Assembly: GCF_958979055.1 (NCBI RefSeq)
Contig: NC_084890.1
Location: 124,001-188,000, forward strand
Length of the DNA stretch: 64,000 bases
Reading direction: 5' to 3'
Source: Alnus glutinosa
Lineage: Eukaryota > Streptophyta > Magnoliopsida > Fagales > Betulaceae
Position 1 is the stretch's first letter. Each line of letters opens with the position of its first letter. Under the pieces are notes generated by a model. The model was not told the DNA's origin and ran no database searches. It worked only from the letters and a program-made list of their open reading frames with translations. Position numbers and translations under genes: made by a program. Shown here one piece after another: positions 23,942 to 36,230 of the stretch.

Positions 23942-24700
23942 GGAATGTCGAACAACTCAATCGGTATAGTAATTAACCCAGAAGTTTCCGGAGAACTCAA
24001 AATCCGTTGGGAAAGTCCACAACAGCCGCCGGGAAAACTAAAACCACATAAAATTTCCAGATTTCGCCGGATACATGCAGACGACAAGCACCCACGCCAC
24101 AAACAATGCTGGCGAGCACTGGTTCCGGTTGCAACAGTGATGGGAATCACTACAGACGCCGCCGGAGACCATAAAAGAAAAAGAAAAAAAAAAAAGGAGA
24201 TTGTGGGATGGGGAATGGATACCTTAGAAGCAGGGACGTTGTTGGTGGATGATTCTGATTCCTCCGCAACATCTTCTCCTGTGCTCTTCTTTGCATTTGT
24301 TGGAGTCACAGCTGAAGAATCCGAGATCTGCCCAAAACATTGAAAAATAACAACATAGAAACCAGACCCAGTTGTCATTATTCATATATACGGTCTTGCC
24401 TTTCTTAAGATTTACAAAGTAAAACAAACTCTTGAGAGAAATCTGCATAGAATAAAAAACAGAAAAGGGGACTACTTTGGGTCGTGAACTTGTGATGGCA
24501 ATCTTTGATCAGAAAGTGAGAAATGGGAGGAATGGAGAGGCTTTGCTTACGGTTTGAGTAGCGCTAGTGGTATGGAGGCCCCCTAGAGCTTTACTCCTGG
24601 AGAAGGAGCCGCACGCATATGCTGCCGCAACCACCACCTTCCGAGCTGCTTTTCTCAGTTTTGATGTTGCTCCTCCTCCTCCTCCTTCTCCTCCTCCCAT
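21594..24700 (-). CDS. RING-H2 and vWA domain E3 ubiquitin ligase, WAV3-type
   Basis: Three exons: 24551-24700, 24223-24327 and 21594-22958. All joins are phase 0 at GT-AG borders, giving 539 residues. The RING-H2 finger is complete: C88, C91, C113, H115, H118, C121, C133, C136. A vWA domain follows from about residue 277. Its metal-site loop, normally DxSGS, reads VASPNGP (284-290), so metal binding is probably lost. The N-terminus is basic and Gly/Ala-rich. WAV3-family proteins are plant E3 ligases in root growth responses, so ubiquitin transfer is the inferred role. It is shorter than WAV3 itself. The apparent start at 22967 is discarded: those nine bases (ATGTGGCAG) end in CAG and act as the splice acceptor. 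A CA/TA microsatellite lies about 200 bp upstream of the start. Confidence 0.82.
23907..23937. repeat. (CT)n microsatellite in E3 ligase intron 2
   Basis: Simple CT run inside the 1.26-kb intron between exons 2 and 3. Confidence 0.9.
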
Positions 24701-24900
24701 CCCTTTTATTATATCTTCTTCTTGAGATGCTTTGAAGTCTCTAGGACTTGAGAATTGGAGGAAAATAAAGACGCGGAGTAGGATGGGCAGACAAAGCTCT
24801 GTGCCAAGTCTGCAATTTCAAATTTGTCACAGGATCCCACCTCTGGCTGCTCTTGCTGAATTTGAATTATTATTCTTTTCAACACACGATGTTCCCTACG

Positions 24901-24909
24901 CACACACAC

Positions 24910-24944
<35 letters not shown>
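24901..24944. repeat. (CA)n(TA)n(CA)n compound microsatellite
   Basis: A CA-TA-CA run about 200 bp upstream of the E3 ligase start codon, probably in its promoter. Confidence 0.9.
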
Positions 24945-26000
24945 ATCTCTAGTACCTGGAACCCTGTACATTGCTTGTGCGTGTATACTTTCTCACCAAT
25001 AAATATTCGGATAAACTTCCTCTCTGCTTTTTACTACTACTTCTCTTTTGTTTTCTACCATTTATTTCTATCTTTAACCTTTTCTTTTTCCTTCTCTCTC
25101 TCCCTGTTTCCTTTTCTTTTAATAAAATAGTTTGTTTTATTAATTGTGGTCCCTCTATTTTGATCCATCAAGGATGACCAAAGCTCAAAGAACTTTCAAA
25201 ACAAAAGTCCTAGAAACTCGAAAATGCCGAGTGCATTCATTAAAAGGATACTATTGACAGTATTGAGACCTTGGGGAATCTCTCTTTTGCGACTGACATA
25301 TGGGAAAGCTTTCAACGACCCTCTTCTTCACATCAAAAGAATGAAAAGAGTAAAGGTCCCCAACATCTAGCTATCCTACAAAGCAGAAATATGTTTGATT
25401 TTTTTTTTTCTTTGATATATAGATCAAAAAAAAGTTTGACTGATTACATAACTATTGTGCATCTTTGACCCTTTCAAATCTGTTCAAACGGGTCGAAGTA
25501 GATTATGAATGATGAATTTGTTAAAGACAGGTTATGTCTAATTTTTTATTTTTTTTTCCTATCCTTCTTTAGTTACATCATTTTCTTCCTAATCCATCAT
25601 CATCCTTTCGTATTTATTTGATCAATGTCCAATGATTCGTCCAGCTATTGATTGGTCAAGCTGTGGCATTTTATGATAACTTGATGATGTTTAGTGGAGG
25701 AATAAATAAATAAAAATAGTTTAGGTGTACCTTCTTCCCTTGTATAGTTGTATGTAATCTTAATCATAGGTAGACTTGTGACCAGATTTGATGGTGTTAT
25801 CGCTTACCAAAAACCCTCTGTTACTACTTTAATCTCTGTTCAATCACTAATGGATGACCACAATGCCTTGGTACTTGATAATTTTTATAAAAAACAGAGC
25901 AATTTTCAAGGGATGAACTGTTAGATTTATGCAAAGGTATTCTCATTTTGTTCTTAACAAGTGTGAATTGGTATAGAAAAACATACCTCCATTATTGTTG
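24945..26000. other. Intergenic, no gene supported
   Basis: AT-rich sequence upstream of the E3 ligase gene. Open frames here are short and biased in composition (Phe/Leu/Ser), as expected from T-rich DNA. Confidence 0.45.
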
Positions 26001-26580
26001 GAGAAATGTTAGACATCTTAATACTTTTTTTTTTCTAAAATTTGGTTCCAACATGATGTGTCATAATCCTATGAAATTGTGGCACATTTCTCAAAATGAT
26101 AGATCTCATGAGATTGTGACACATTATGTTGGAATCAAATTTTTAAAAAAAGTGTTGGCGTAATGAGTCTGGCATGCTCACAAATAGCCACGGCCAGAGA
26201 GTGGTTGGAGGTCATGGACTGTGAGTCAGCCGGTGACTCAGCGTATGGAGTATTCTCGGACATTCTAGAAGAATAATTAGTTTATTGCTCATTTACTCTT
26301 TTACCCCTAGATTCCATTTTCTGTTTTAGAAGGCAGTTAGAAGAGAGAGAAGGGATGACACTCTGCTAGATTGATTCCACCAGACCATTTATAAATAGAA
26401 TGCTACAGTAAGAGAAAAGGCAGAATTGATACTTGAAATATTGTATTGTAAGCTTCACCTTGAGAGTCAGAGCTCTTCAGTAAAATTCCTCTGCATTTGT
26501 CTCTTTTTCCTTGCATTCTTGCTTGTTAATCGTCCCTTTCATTAAAAAACCCACCACAGTTGGAATGTCTAGCATTTATC
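26001..26580. mobile_element. Foldback MITE, split by a solo LTR
   Basis: The left arm starts GAGAAATGTTAGACATC and continues to GGTTCCAACATGATGTG. The right arm carries the reverse complement, starting at CACATTATGTTGGAATC (about 26120), but it breaks off at 26158 and resumes at 26564-26580 with AATGTCTAGCATTTATC. Removing 26159-26563 gives a hairpin of about 175 bp whose two ends pair well. No coding capacity is seen. Confidence 0.7.
26159..26558 (+). repeat. Solo LTR inserted in the MITE (400 bp)
   Basis: A 400-bp block interrupts the MITE and is flanked by the 5-bp direct repeat GTTGG (26154-26158 and 26559-26563), the duplication size expected of an LTR element. It ends CCACCACA. A TATA-like box (TTTATAAATAG) lies near 26392, with a T/C-rich zone before the end, as in LTR promoter and 3' regions. 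The strand is chosen from that order. Copia is likely but unproven. It is a single LTR without internal sequence. Confidence 0.65.
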
Positions 26581-29361
26581 TTCTTGTTGTGGAATGGCCC
26601 CTCTAGTGATCTTTATTGCTTCAACTGTTGTATTGATAGCTGTAAAACAAAGAACGGTGTATTTTGTGCGTGTGTGAAGGAGTAGTCTGGTACTCTCTAC
26701 TTTTAATTGACTGAATGCACGGTGATAATAGAATTCAATGGACTAATTCTATTTATACACGGAATGAGAATATAGACTTTCTCATGTGCCCAAAAATTGG
26801 CCTGCCCATCGTGGGTCCAAAACAAAAATGACTATGCTAGTCCATTCAAAAAGGAAAATAAACACAACATGAACCAAATGCTTCGGTGACTAGAATAGAA
26901 AGCTCAAATTGTAAGAGCCTTTTTCAAGAAAATTCTCTTCTTTTATGAACAAACACATGCGATCCACAAAAACAGTCAATTTAATTTCTTTTTTAATAAA
27001 CCAGAACATATTTCTCGTGTATAACCCGTCTCCAACATTATGGGAAGAAGCTTCTCTCGAAGCAGTCCATAAATTTATTCATCCTGAGGATGATATTTGT
27101 CCCCAACAAAGAATACATTACTCTTGAGTCTTGCCCTTCACTTCTATCCTACTAAAACCAGGAACTTTCTTTGGATTCCTCTCTTTCATCTTCTTCTTCA
27201 CTTGTGAAAACTCACCCCATTTTTTGCATGCCTCAAACATTAGCTTTTGCTCGTTATTTTACAAGAGGAGATGCTATTTGTCTTAATACCATTGAACTCC
27301 TTTAAGCCCAAGCAAACACCTGATTTTTGAGGAAACATGTTATATAACCAGTGTTGGCATGTCCAACATAGATCAGCATCGGATAAAAACTGAAGAGAAA
27401 CAAAAAAGAAAGAAGAAAAGTAAGTTCACCCTTTTGGGATGGATCCCATGCATGATGCTGAAGAAACAGCTAGCGGCTTCGAGAGCATTTGTCTGGGATT
27501 GTTTTCCTGCGTATTTGTTATCTCCCTGTTGATGAAATCAATACCTCTATATATCAAGAAGACGAGAACTTTTTTTGACTATATACTAAGTATCGATATT
27601 TGGGTCCGAATTCTGTGAGGATTTTCCTCAGACATATGATGTGACAATACTGGAGTCACAAAGAAGAAGTAATCCAATGCAAGAGCAATAGAATGAGGAA
27701 AGGAACTAACTTGAAAATAACTTTTGGGTCCAATGGCCATCCGACTCTTAACGAACGATGTATTTACATGTGGTCGAAGTAGGAGTATATATAGATTTGT
27801 AGAGGGACAGACGCGAGAAAGAAAGATAGAGAGCATACCAACAAACAGCCGACCTTCGTTCAATTGTCTCTAACTAAGAAAGGCTTTAGATGTACGTTCT
27901 CCGAGTGAGGAGTAGCTAATGCTAATATGCATAGCTAGCCGTCGATAGTTCAACGTTCAGAATCAAAAGTAGCAGCAGCACACTGGCACCACGGAAGCCT
28001 CAACTTGAAATATGCAGACAGAAATTCGTTTGGCCCTTGATAGGAGTTTTTGGTAACGCCACGCAAGCAACTATGGTAAATGAGAAAGGATTGGTTTTCG
28101 TTTCTGTTTTTTCTTTTGATTCTTTTATTTTTTTCAAAGTCATGAATGAAATTGGTCCTATTGAGCCTCAACCAGAGAAAAGCCATTTTATCAAAATAAG
28201 ATTTTATAGAATTAATTAGTGAATGTGAATTTTTAAATGACGTAGCACCATGTATACGATTAGATTTAACAAAAATAAATATTAAGCATGGAATGATTCT
28301 TCTCCATTTCACTTGAAATATGTGGGGCGTCTACTAACGGATACGACATTGAGCATGTGTTGCCCTCTGTTAGGGTATTGCTCTCGACATCTTTGGTTAA
28401 GTGACGCATATTGATGGGGTATGGTTCTGGCCAAGCTTGCCACCAAATTCCTCGCTTTCTACTAAGCTGTGGTCATTAGTTGGTGTCGTGTCGAATTACG
28501 TACTTACTGGTAGGTTAAGAACGTTATCGAGTTCCTTGTCGAGAAAAATGAGATAGTTATTCTTTGCACCATACTCCCAATCGATAGATAAGCAATTGGC
28601 TCCTTAGCTCTTATGACTTAATCAAGTTTTGTGGTTTGGGCTTGACTACCCCGATCCAAATTGTGGACTCCTGGGCGGCATTCTCGCTGGACGGATGAAT
28701 ATTCGGCATATAATTTATTAAAAAATTATTTCAATTTTAGAAAGTGATAAAATTGGTTCTTGAATTTTTGAGACTAAATGCTCATGTCCATCAGAATATA
28801 TTGAATCTGGCTACAGGGTACATCATGATACAATTATTAATAATATTCTCTTATTTGTCTCAATTGATCTCGACAGGTTTAAAGCTTAGAACACCACCAC
28901 CTCTATTTTGCTATTTAAGAAGTCGTAGCCTGTAACAAAGGTATATACTCTTGCAATTTTTGCCACTAATTATCATCTTTTATCGAATATTTAAAGCTTT
29001 GATGAATGTTGGGGGTATTTATCAAAACTTACTGTTTTTTACGATTTTTGTATTCCTTCTAGTGATGATATACAATCAATGTTTGATATATTGACTCCAT
29101 GAATTATGGTAGGATATGAATCAATGGTCCTTAAATGTGCACTTATCAATTAGAATTTGCAAGTAGAAGCTAATAAATTTCATATTTGCAACATACTACC
29201 ATTTATGAATACTAATGAGTACTTTTATCCGCGAAAAGACAATTGCACAGTTTTCTTGTAATCCCAAACTTGCATGTTGACGGGTGTACACGGTCAAATA
29301 TATGAAATATTATTTATTTGGTAAAACTTTTAAGAATTAGTTAAGAATTTTTTCAAATTTC
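26581..29361. other. Intergenic, no gene supported
   Basis: AT-rich sequence with only short, composition-driven open frames on both strands. No recognised protein box, RNA gene or element terminus. Confidence 0.45.
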
Positions 29362-30409
29362 AGATCGGAGATGTGAGTGGAATTTCTTGTGGCACGCACC
29401 CCGATGGCATTCTAGTGAACAAGTATGGTCGTAGGATTGTTTTTGAGGTTGGATGCTCGGCTCTCTAGTGTTATAAGTGGGAGGGAATGTCATCGGTTGC
29501 TTGCTAGATCGGAGAATATGGTGAAAACTGTGTTTAGTAAGATTGGGAGAAAATGATACTCCTCCATGGTTGGCGGCAAAGAACAAAGTTTTCTCTTGCA
29601 AAGATACTTGGGAGGCTATTTGAGAGAAGAAACCGATGGGAGAATGGAGCATGCTGCCTTATTTGACATCCTCTTACTAGTTTCCATATAATTTTGGCAA
29701 AACAAACATTCCAAGTTCCAAATCCCCCAAAACTCCCCATTTCAGTATTTTATCCCAAGTAGTTAAGCTATCTTTAAATATGTAAGCCATAAAAAAGAAA
29801 GCATATCCCAGAGATGAGAGATCACCTTTTCTTTGAGTTGAGTATTGTCCTAGTAAGAGGATTTGAAGTGCTGTCATGACTAAGTGTATGCTTCTGTATG
29901 TCCCCACTGATTAGGATTCCATTGTTGGACAAAGTTTGAAGTTGTGGAAAGGGAATACATTATGTGCTACTCTTTGTAGGCTTGGCTTGGGGGTGCGTCG
30001 GTGTATAATATTTGCAAGTTTCAAAATGATTTGAAAGTGGTGCTTGTTATTTGAGGAGAAAATAATGAAAAATATTTGTTGGGAAGTTCAATCTCGCATT
30101 ATGAGTGGATGAGAGTTTAATTCCTGACTTGAGAATGAGGCTATATGTTTGAATTGGGGTATTCATCAGCAGGTTCTGAATTGAGAAGAGGTGTGATCTA
30201 GTAGTATTCAGATTGTTTTTTTTTGTATTGTTGTTGGCAAATGAGTTGCCGGTTTGTTTTGGCTGGTTTGGGTTTAGATCCTCAAAGAGTGAGGATTGTT
30301 GTGAGTGTTCTTTAGGTGGGAGGGTTGTAAATGTGTTGATTTCTAGAAGTCCATCTTCGGGAATGAATTGTATTTTGTTGTTGGTGTTATAATTTTTTTT
30401 TGTTCATTC

Positions 30410-30457
<48 letters not shown>
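29362..30457 (+). mobile_element. 5'-truncated L1-type LINE, 3' end only
   Basis: Broken frames on the plus strand read like the end of a plant LINE ORF2. HPDGILVNKYG lies near 29400, then LAAKNKVFSCKDTWEAI near 29570-29620 (the pre-zinc region). Near 29945 come WKGNTLC and LCRLGLG, and then EEKIMKNICWEVQSRIMSG up to about 30110. Several frameshifts and stops separate these. About 270 bp of 3' untranslated sequence follow, then a 45-base A tail (30413-30457). The 5' part is absent, as is common after incomplete reverse transcription. Confidence 0.72.
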
Positions 30458-30459
<2 letters not shown>

Positions 30460-31915
30460 TTAAAGAAGAATAGTTCAGTAAATGAAAAGCATTTTGTGAT
30501 GTAGAAGTCTGATCCATTAAAGAAGCCATCATAACATCAGAAGAGTAGATTGACATCTTGAGGAACGAGGCTACAACAAAGATTGGGGCTCGAGGATTGA
30601 CATTTGACACGAGCGAGAATTGAATTTGTGAAGGCTCAAGTGAATCGAGGGAATGGTCCAAGTGCTGTCAGTCTTATTAAATTACATGCCATAACCAACC
30701 AACCAACCAGACAAGAGACCTTCCCCATGAAAATAACTGGAAACCTTTGACAAGATTCTGACCCTTAATCTGGCATATGCACAAACCTAGGTTGACGAAT
30801 TCAATCAACCTCCGAGACCCTTGACTTTCTTTTTTCTTTTTTTCTTTTAAAAAAAGAAGAGAACAAACAAAAATATGATGGATTTTTGTTTTCCAAGCAG
30901 TAGAACACTTACTCATGACTCAACACAAGGAAAGGAGCATAGTGCTCTGACAGATGAGCCCTATTCTTCTTAAGGGGGCCCACGCGACCACGGATTCCAT
31001 GACCACGGAGTGTGTGCTGTAAGTAATGCTGTTGATAGTTGAGACTGATGGGGGAACCCAACAAATGCCGTTTGAGAAAGATGGAGAAAGCGGGCCCCAG
31101 CCCCCACCCACCACGTGACTACGCGTCGTGAATACCACCAGTCCATGTCTTTTACGTAATTTTAAACTACTCTACTACTAATTAGTAATTGCATGCGACT
31201 GCGACAGCCTCAGCCAGTCCGCCTGTCCCCCTTTCCCCCCCCCCCCCCCCCCCCCCCCCCGCTTAACTTCCTAAATTTAAACACTCACTCATAATCAATC
31301 ATTTTACAACCACCACCACCATTCAATATTTTCTTCATATCAGAGATTCAGAGCACCGCAAAAGTATCGGGCATAGATCAAGACGTAACACGATGCCTTC
31401 GTCTAAACTAAACAACAATTCCGAGCTACATTTGAATCATTATCAACAAGTCAAAGAAGACCGGAAAATCCCATCAATTCATCATTACTTGCGGAAAAAG
31501 AAAGCACACTGGACGGTGCAAGTCTGCTTCAAGAATTGCAATCTAAAAGAAAATCATATACATGACCAATAAGATGACATGCACTCTAGTGATTACCCAA
31601 AAATCTAGCTTTATATCATTTACAAAATACACCTGCAGTTCTGCAGAGAAGTAACTCAGGATACCAAAACTAAATGCATCCTGCTTTGGGGCTCCGTCCC
31701 ACTCTTCTAACTCAATATTTAAAAAATAAAAAACAAGCAGATTAAAATGTATGCAGAAAGAATTAAACTCAGAAGAAAAAAAAAAAAAAAAGATCCTACA
31801 CAGGGAGGGACGCAGAACCTGTAAAATTGAATGGCCACGTACATAGATATTGTTGAGGACAGCTGCTGGGGTATCCTCATCTTGTCAAAAGATTAGAAAA
31901 ACCACGAGGACCATT
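30458..31915. other. Intergenic, GAUT4 3' flank at its right end
   Basis: Contains a run of 26 C (31235-31260) and an A-rich zone near 31775. The last few hundred bases should include the 3' untranslated region of the minus-strand GAUT4-like gene. No other gene is supported. Confidence 0.5.
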
Positions 31916-34900
31916 TTATGGATTAATGTTGCACTCCCGCAAATATGTATGGTCATAATCAATATATCTTGTCCAGTAGTTCCGGTACTTGGGAATGCTT
32001 ATCTCAAGCCATGGTTTCAGGTTGCCATTGAAGTGTACGACAGCTGCTCTTTCAATTTCCTTCTGGTTGACACTAGGATTGTAACCAAGGCCTAGCACGT
32101 GCCAGGAACGATCAAGTGGATAAGTGCGCTTCCAAAATGTTATGAGACCAGGTGGCAAGGTTCCCAACTTCCACAACTGTCTGTCATGATTCTGCGCATG
32201 GGAAAAAGAAAGAAGAAAAAGGTATTCAGGTGAAAATCTCCTGCAATATATACGCACATATTATACAGTATGTGAACAGTTTACAAGCATGCTATGCCCG
32301 ACAACAGAATGTCAAACAAAACTCACCACACTAGTTGTAATTAGAGATGAAATAGTGGGGCCTTAGGACTCCCATTGGACTTGGTCAACCTACTTTGAAT
32401 GGATATGGAAATGTAAGTACAAAATGGTTATCTTGATCATGGAATTCATATAGGGTCCATATGTATCTCTTAACAATAGATCAGAATTTTAGATGGCGAC
32501 CATTTTTTCATTTCAAATAGAGATAAAACTGATGTCTCTAAAACAAATTATGTAATATTAAATTGTCCCATGGGTTAAATTTGGCCTGGATGAACTGTAT
32601 TACAAGACAAAATTATGCAATCCATGCATTTAGACAGGATACATGTGCTACAGTGAGGTCGAAAATCTTAGAGCCAGAAAAGATTTGCTAATTGTCAACC
32701 AAACACATACTAAAGCCAGAAAGAGCATCATCCACAGGAAAAAAAAAAACGATTTAAAATTATATTAGTTACCAGCTTCTGCCATGAGTGGTACACCCCC
32801 GTGATGTTTTGCCTCTTCCACTCCTCCAAATCGAATATATTCATTCCATATGCCCATCCACAAGCATGAGGGTCAAAATTCCTTGAGATAAGTGGATTTG
32901 AGAAGTTCAGATACCGATCAAAACGATGGAAGTTCTCTCCACAAGTCTCTACAGCACCATTAACATTTCCCTTTAAATCAAGGGACCAAAGGGCAGTGAG
33001 CTCCTTCTGAACAACTACATCATCATCCAAGAACAGCACTTTGTTGAGCTTTGGGAAGATCTCAGGCAAGTAAAACCGAAGATGATTGAGGATAGATAAA
33101 TATTTTGGGTTCCGGTATTTCAAATTCGAATCAGAATTGGCTCGATGAGCTCTGAAGTAATAATCTATCATGGACTGAGAACCCAACTGCTTGAGAACTG
33201 GACTATAACTTGCATTTAACCATGTAAATTCTTCTATGTTCTGAACCTGGATAGTGGATTTGCCTGGTGGATTAACCAGAAACCACATCCTCATCGCCGC
33301 ATAATTGAGCCTGTCTGTAACAATGTGAAACACATGCTTCGAAGGGTGCTGCCAAGATTCCAAGCAATTCGATAAATTTGAGAATTCAACAAATGATATC
33401 CAGATTGAAATGGCAGAAGATAATTGATTGTTGTTTTTTTTTTTTTTGAAAAAAAAAACAAAGTGGTGGGGGAGGGGGAGGGGGAGAGGAGGAATGGACA
33501 AAAAGAAAAGAATGTAGAAATACGAGTCTTAGAACAACCATAAGATTTCTTTAACATTCTTCTTGGCAAGCAAGGAAGTATTAAACATATCAAGAGCGAA
33601 CATAATTACCTTAGCGTGTGTAACAGTTGAGTTTACAACAACTGCTGCTGCCAATACGTTATCAGAGAATAAAGCATAGTGGTACAACTGAGGGTCTTCT
33701 AAGTTCTCCTGATTTGGAAAGTCCTGTTGAGAAGAATTCAAGGTATAATACTCCGTTGTAAGGCGCAGTGGAAGACAATGCAGACCTTTCGGAAGTGTTT
33801 TTGCAGTTAATTGTGACAAGAACACATTCTGCTTTCTGTGCACCCGGAGCTGGTCTTCTGCAGAGAGGAGCATAGCCCTCAGCTTCTTCACCATAGCAGC
33901 ACAATCATCTTGAATCTGCTTTCCTTTGACCAATGTTTGTTCCATTGCCTTCAATTTTTCATAGGCACTGCATTAACAAAAACCATAAAAACGGATAAAT
34001 GAAAAGAAAGATGTTAAATGGTTGCAAGCCACACATTGAACCTAATAAAGCATCAGCTAGACATTTTTGAAGGAAAAGTATGAGAAAAATTGGTCATTGC
34101 ACTATTAATATGTTAAGAAGGAGCATTTACTTCCTTGGCAGTTCAGAATCCTTGCTAGCATCCCCAAGTGCTCGCTGAACTTCCTTCATCCTCCCTCGGA
34201 TCTCCCTGGTAAAGTGGGGATTACTTCTCGTGGCTGAGAGGGAAAGATAAACCCTAGCCCTGATGAGCTGATCTTTAAGTTGCCGCACCCGAGCATCTGG
34301 TATAGCTGTATGATCATTCTGTTTGCGGGTGTCAGTTTTTACGGGTTCTTTCCGACCAACCTTGCTTGAGGTTTGAGATAATTGTTGCTCCCGCTTTATT
34401 TTCTGGAGGGAGAGCCAAAAGAGAGTAGAAGGGAAAAAAAGATTTAAGTCCATGTATTAATGATGATGGACAGCAATAACAATGAGTTGCACGAAATATC
34501 AAGTCCAATAGTGTAACCTCTATTTCAAGATCATATAACACGCTAAAAGGAACTTTCAAATTCTAACCATTAACCTAAGGATCAGAAATATAGAAGCAAT
34601 CCACAGAACATTAATACCAGAACTAGTCAACTACTACAGTGGATTAGAGATAATGAAAGCCCACTAACAAACATCAAAATCAACAGATAAGCATAAATTG
34701 AGTTAATTCTTGAGAACGATCAGAAGCAGGAAAGCAACCCAGCATATACAAGGCATATAAAATCTCTTGATTTTAACAAAAAACAGAGCCACGAAAATGA
34801 GAAGCAGCAATAAGTACCAAATCGACAATTGAACCGACAGAAAAGGAAGTTAGAGAGAAAAATATATAGGACAATTACCATATTTTGAGAGGAATTATCT

Positions 34901-35948
34901 GATAATTGGTCAGCCTTGTCGCCGACATCAATTGCATCTTCCCCAATTTCCTTTCTTTCAGTTTCAGTGACTGTATCAGACTTGTGGTTATTTCCTTGCA
35001 AAAGTCCATCAGTAACCTCCCTGATGGGGTTTTCTCTTTGAGATTGATGTTGATCCAGATCTTCTTCATCTATCGTGGTAGATAATACTCTAGTAGATTT
35101 GTGGTCCCTCGATTCTACTAAATGCAAACGAAAGTGATAAAAATCCAACCCAGAAAATAACTAAGGACGAGGAAGATTGTTCAATTATGCACCCGTACAA
35201 ATTGCCTTCAATTATTACAAAACAAAAAAGGAAAAATGAATTACCTTGCGTTGAAAGTCCAATGTGGGTGGGGAGCTGTTGGGCTGCAGCAGCAGAATTT
35301 GGAGGAGATTTGGCAGAGCTATCTGAAAATACGATTCCAATCGGTTCTTTAAGGCTATTTGACAATTCCTGCAAAGGCAAAATCAAGTTCAAGAGGAAAG
35401 ATCTGGAATTTACTACTCCTAAGGATGCATCTCCATTCCCCAATTCTCTGGAAAAGAAAGAACAAATATTGCCTGCACACACAACAATGTAATACCTGGG
35501 GTAGCAGATTTAGATGATGGTTATGGCCATTGAAAGTCTGCGTAGTCAAAACCAAAGCAGATATTCCTTGTTGGTTACTATTTACTAAGATTTGTGCGAT
35601 GAAAATCAAAAGTACATATACCAAAGGAAAAACAAAGAGTTTTTTTCTTTTTCTTTTTCTTTTCCACTTACAACACTGGTAACATCTTCAATAAATTCGT
35701 CTTTAGCTGCAGAAAATTGTAAACCAAAAATATTGGGGTCAGAAAACAAATCAAAAGAAAAAAAAAAATGAAAACGGAAAAGATGAAGCAAATAAAAAAA
35801 GAAAACTTTTTTGAGAATTGGGTCGATGTAGGAGGAGGGGGAACTTACAGGAAGAGGTCTTAAAAGTGGCGAGGCGGTCAGTGTAAAGCACAATCGGAGC
35901 AATCACCGTGACAAAGAGCAACACGACCACCAAATTCCTCACCCTCAT
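31916..35948 (-). CDS. GAUT4: GAUT4-like galacturonosyltransferase (GT8 family)
   Basis: Nine exons: 35849-35948, 35672-35706, 35496-35537, 35245-35368, 34879-35117, 34131-34402, 33610-33967, 32773-33348 and 31916-32191. They join in frame to 673 residues. GAUT proteins are Golgi type II membrane enzymes that transfer galacturonic acid from UDP-GalA in pectin (homogalacturonan) synthesis. Seen here are a short basic N-end, one membrane segment (about residues 5-23), a variable polar stem, the metal-binding DDD box (LFLDDDVVV, Asp 498-500), and the C-terminal GT8 box HFNGNLKPW (635-643). The end LRECNINP and the stretch RGRMKEVQRAL fit GAUT4 rather than GAUT1. The stem is longer than the 616-residue Arabidopsis GAUT4. 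GA runs (36170-36230) lie upstream in the leader or promoter. Confidence 0.93.
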
Positions 35949-36165
35949 CTTTCTTCCCAGAGGCCCAGAGGCGGAGGCCTATCCAATTGCTCTCTCTCAC
36001 GCGTGCTGTTAATAATACTCACTCTCACTTTCACGCATTTGCCAAAAAAAAAAAAAAAGCAGCGAAGAAAACCCACTCTCGCTCTCCGCCGGAAACAAAA
36101 AGAGCAAAAGAGGACCGAAAGCAAAGAGAATCGGCTTTGACGATAACAGCAACGATAATGATGAT

Positions 36166-36193
36166 GAATGAGAGAGAGAGAGAGAGAAGCCTA

Positions 36194-36228
<35 letters not shown>

Positions 36229-36230
36229 AG
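36166..36230. repeat. (GA)n blocks upstream of GAUT4
   Basis: Two GA runs separated by a copy of AGCCTA, about 220-280 bp upstream of the GAUT4 start. They are probably in the 5' leader or core promoter, where plant genes often carry GA/CT runs. Confidence 0.8.

Noticed and set aside
23945-24343. 132-codon plus-strand open frame
   Set aside because: It is antisense to exon 2 and introns of the E3 ligase gene, which has better splice and protein evidence.
24723-25177. Overlapping Phe/Ser/Leu-rich open frames
   Set aside because: They are products of T-rich and CA/TA repeat DNA upstream of the E3 ligase gene.
27579-28312. Two minus-strand open frames of 94 and 120 codons
   Set aside because: No family resemblance, biased composition and no splice context.
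30404-30661. Minus-strand frame with a Phe run
   Set aside because: The Phe run is simply the LINE A tail read backwards.
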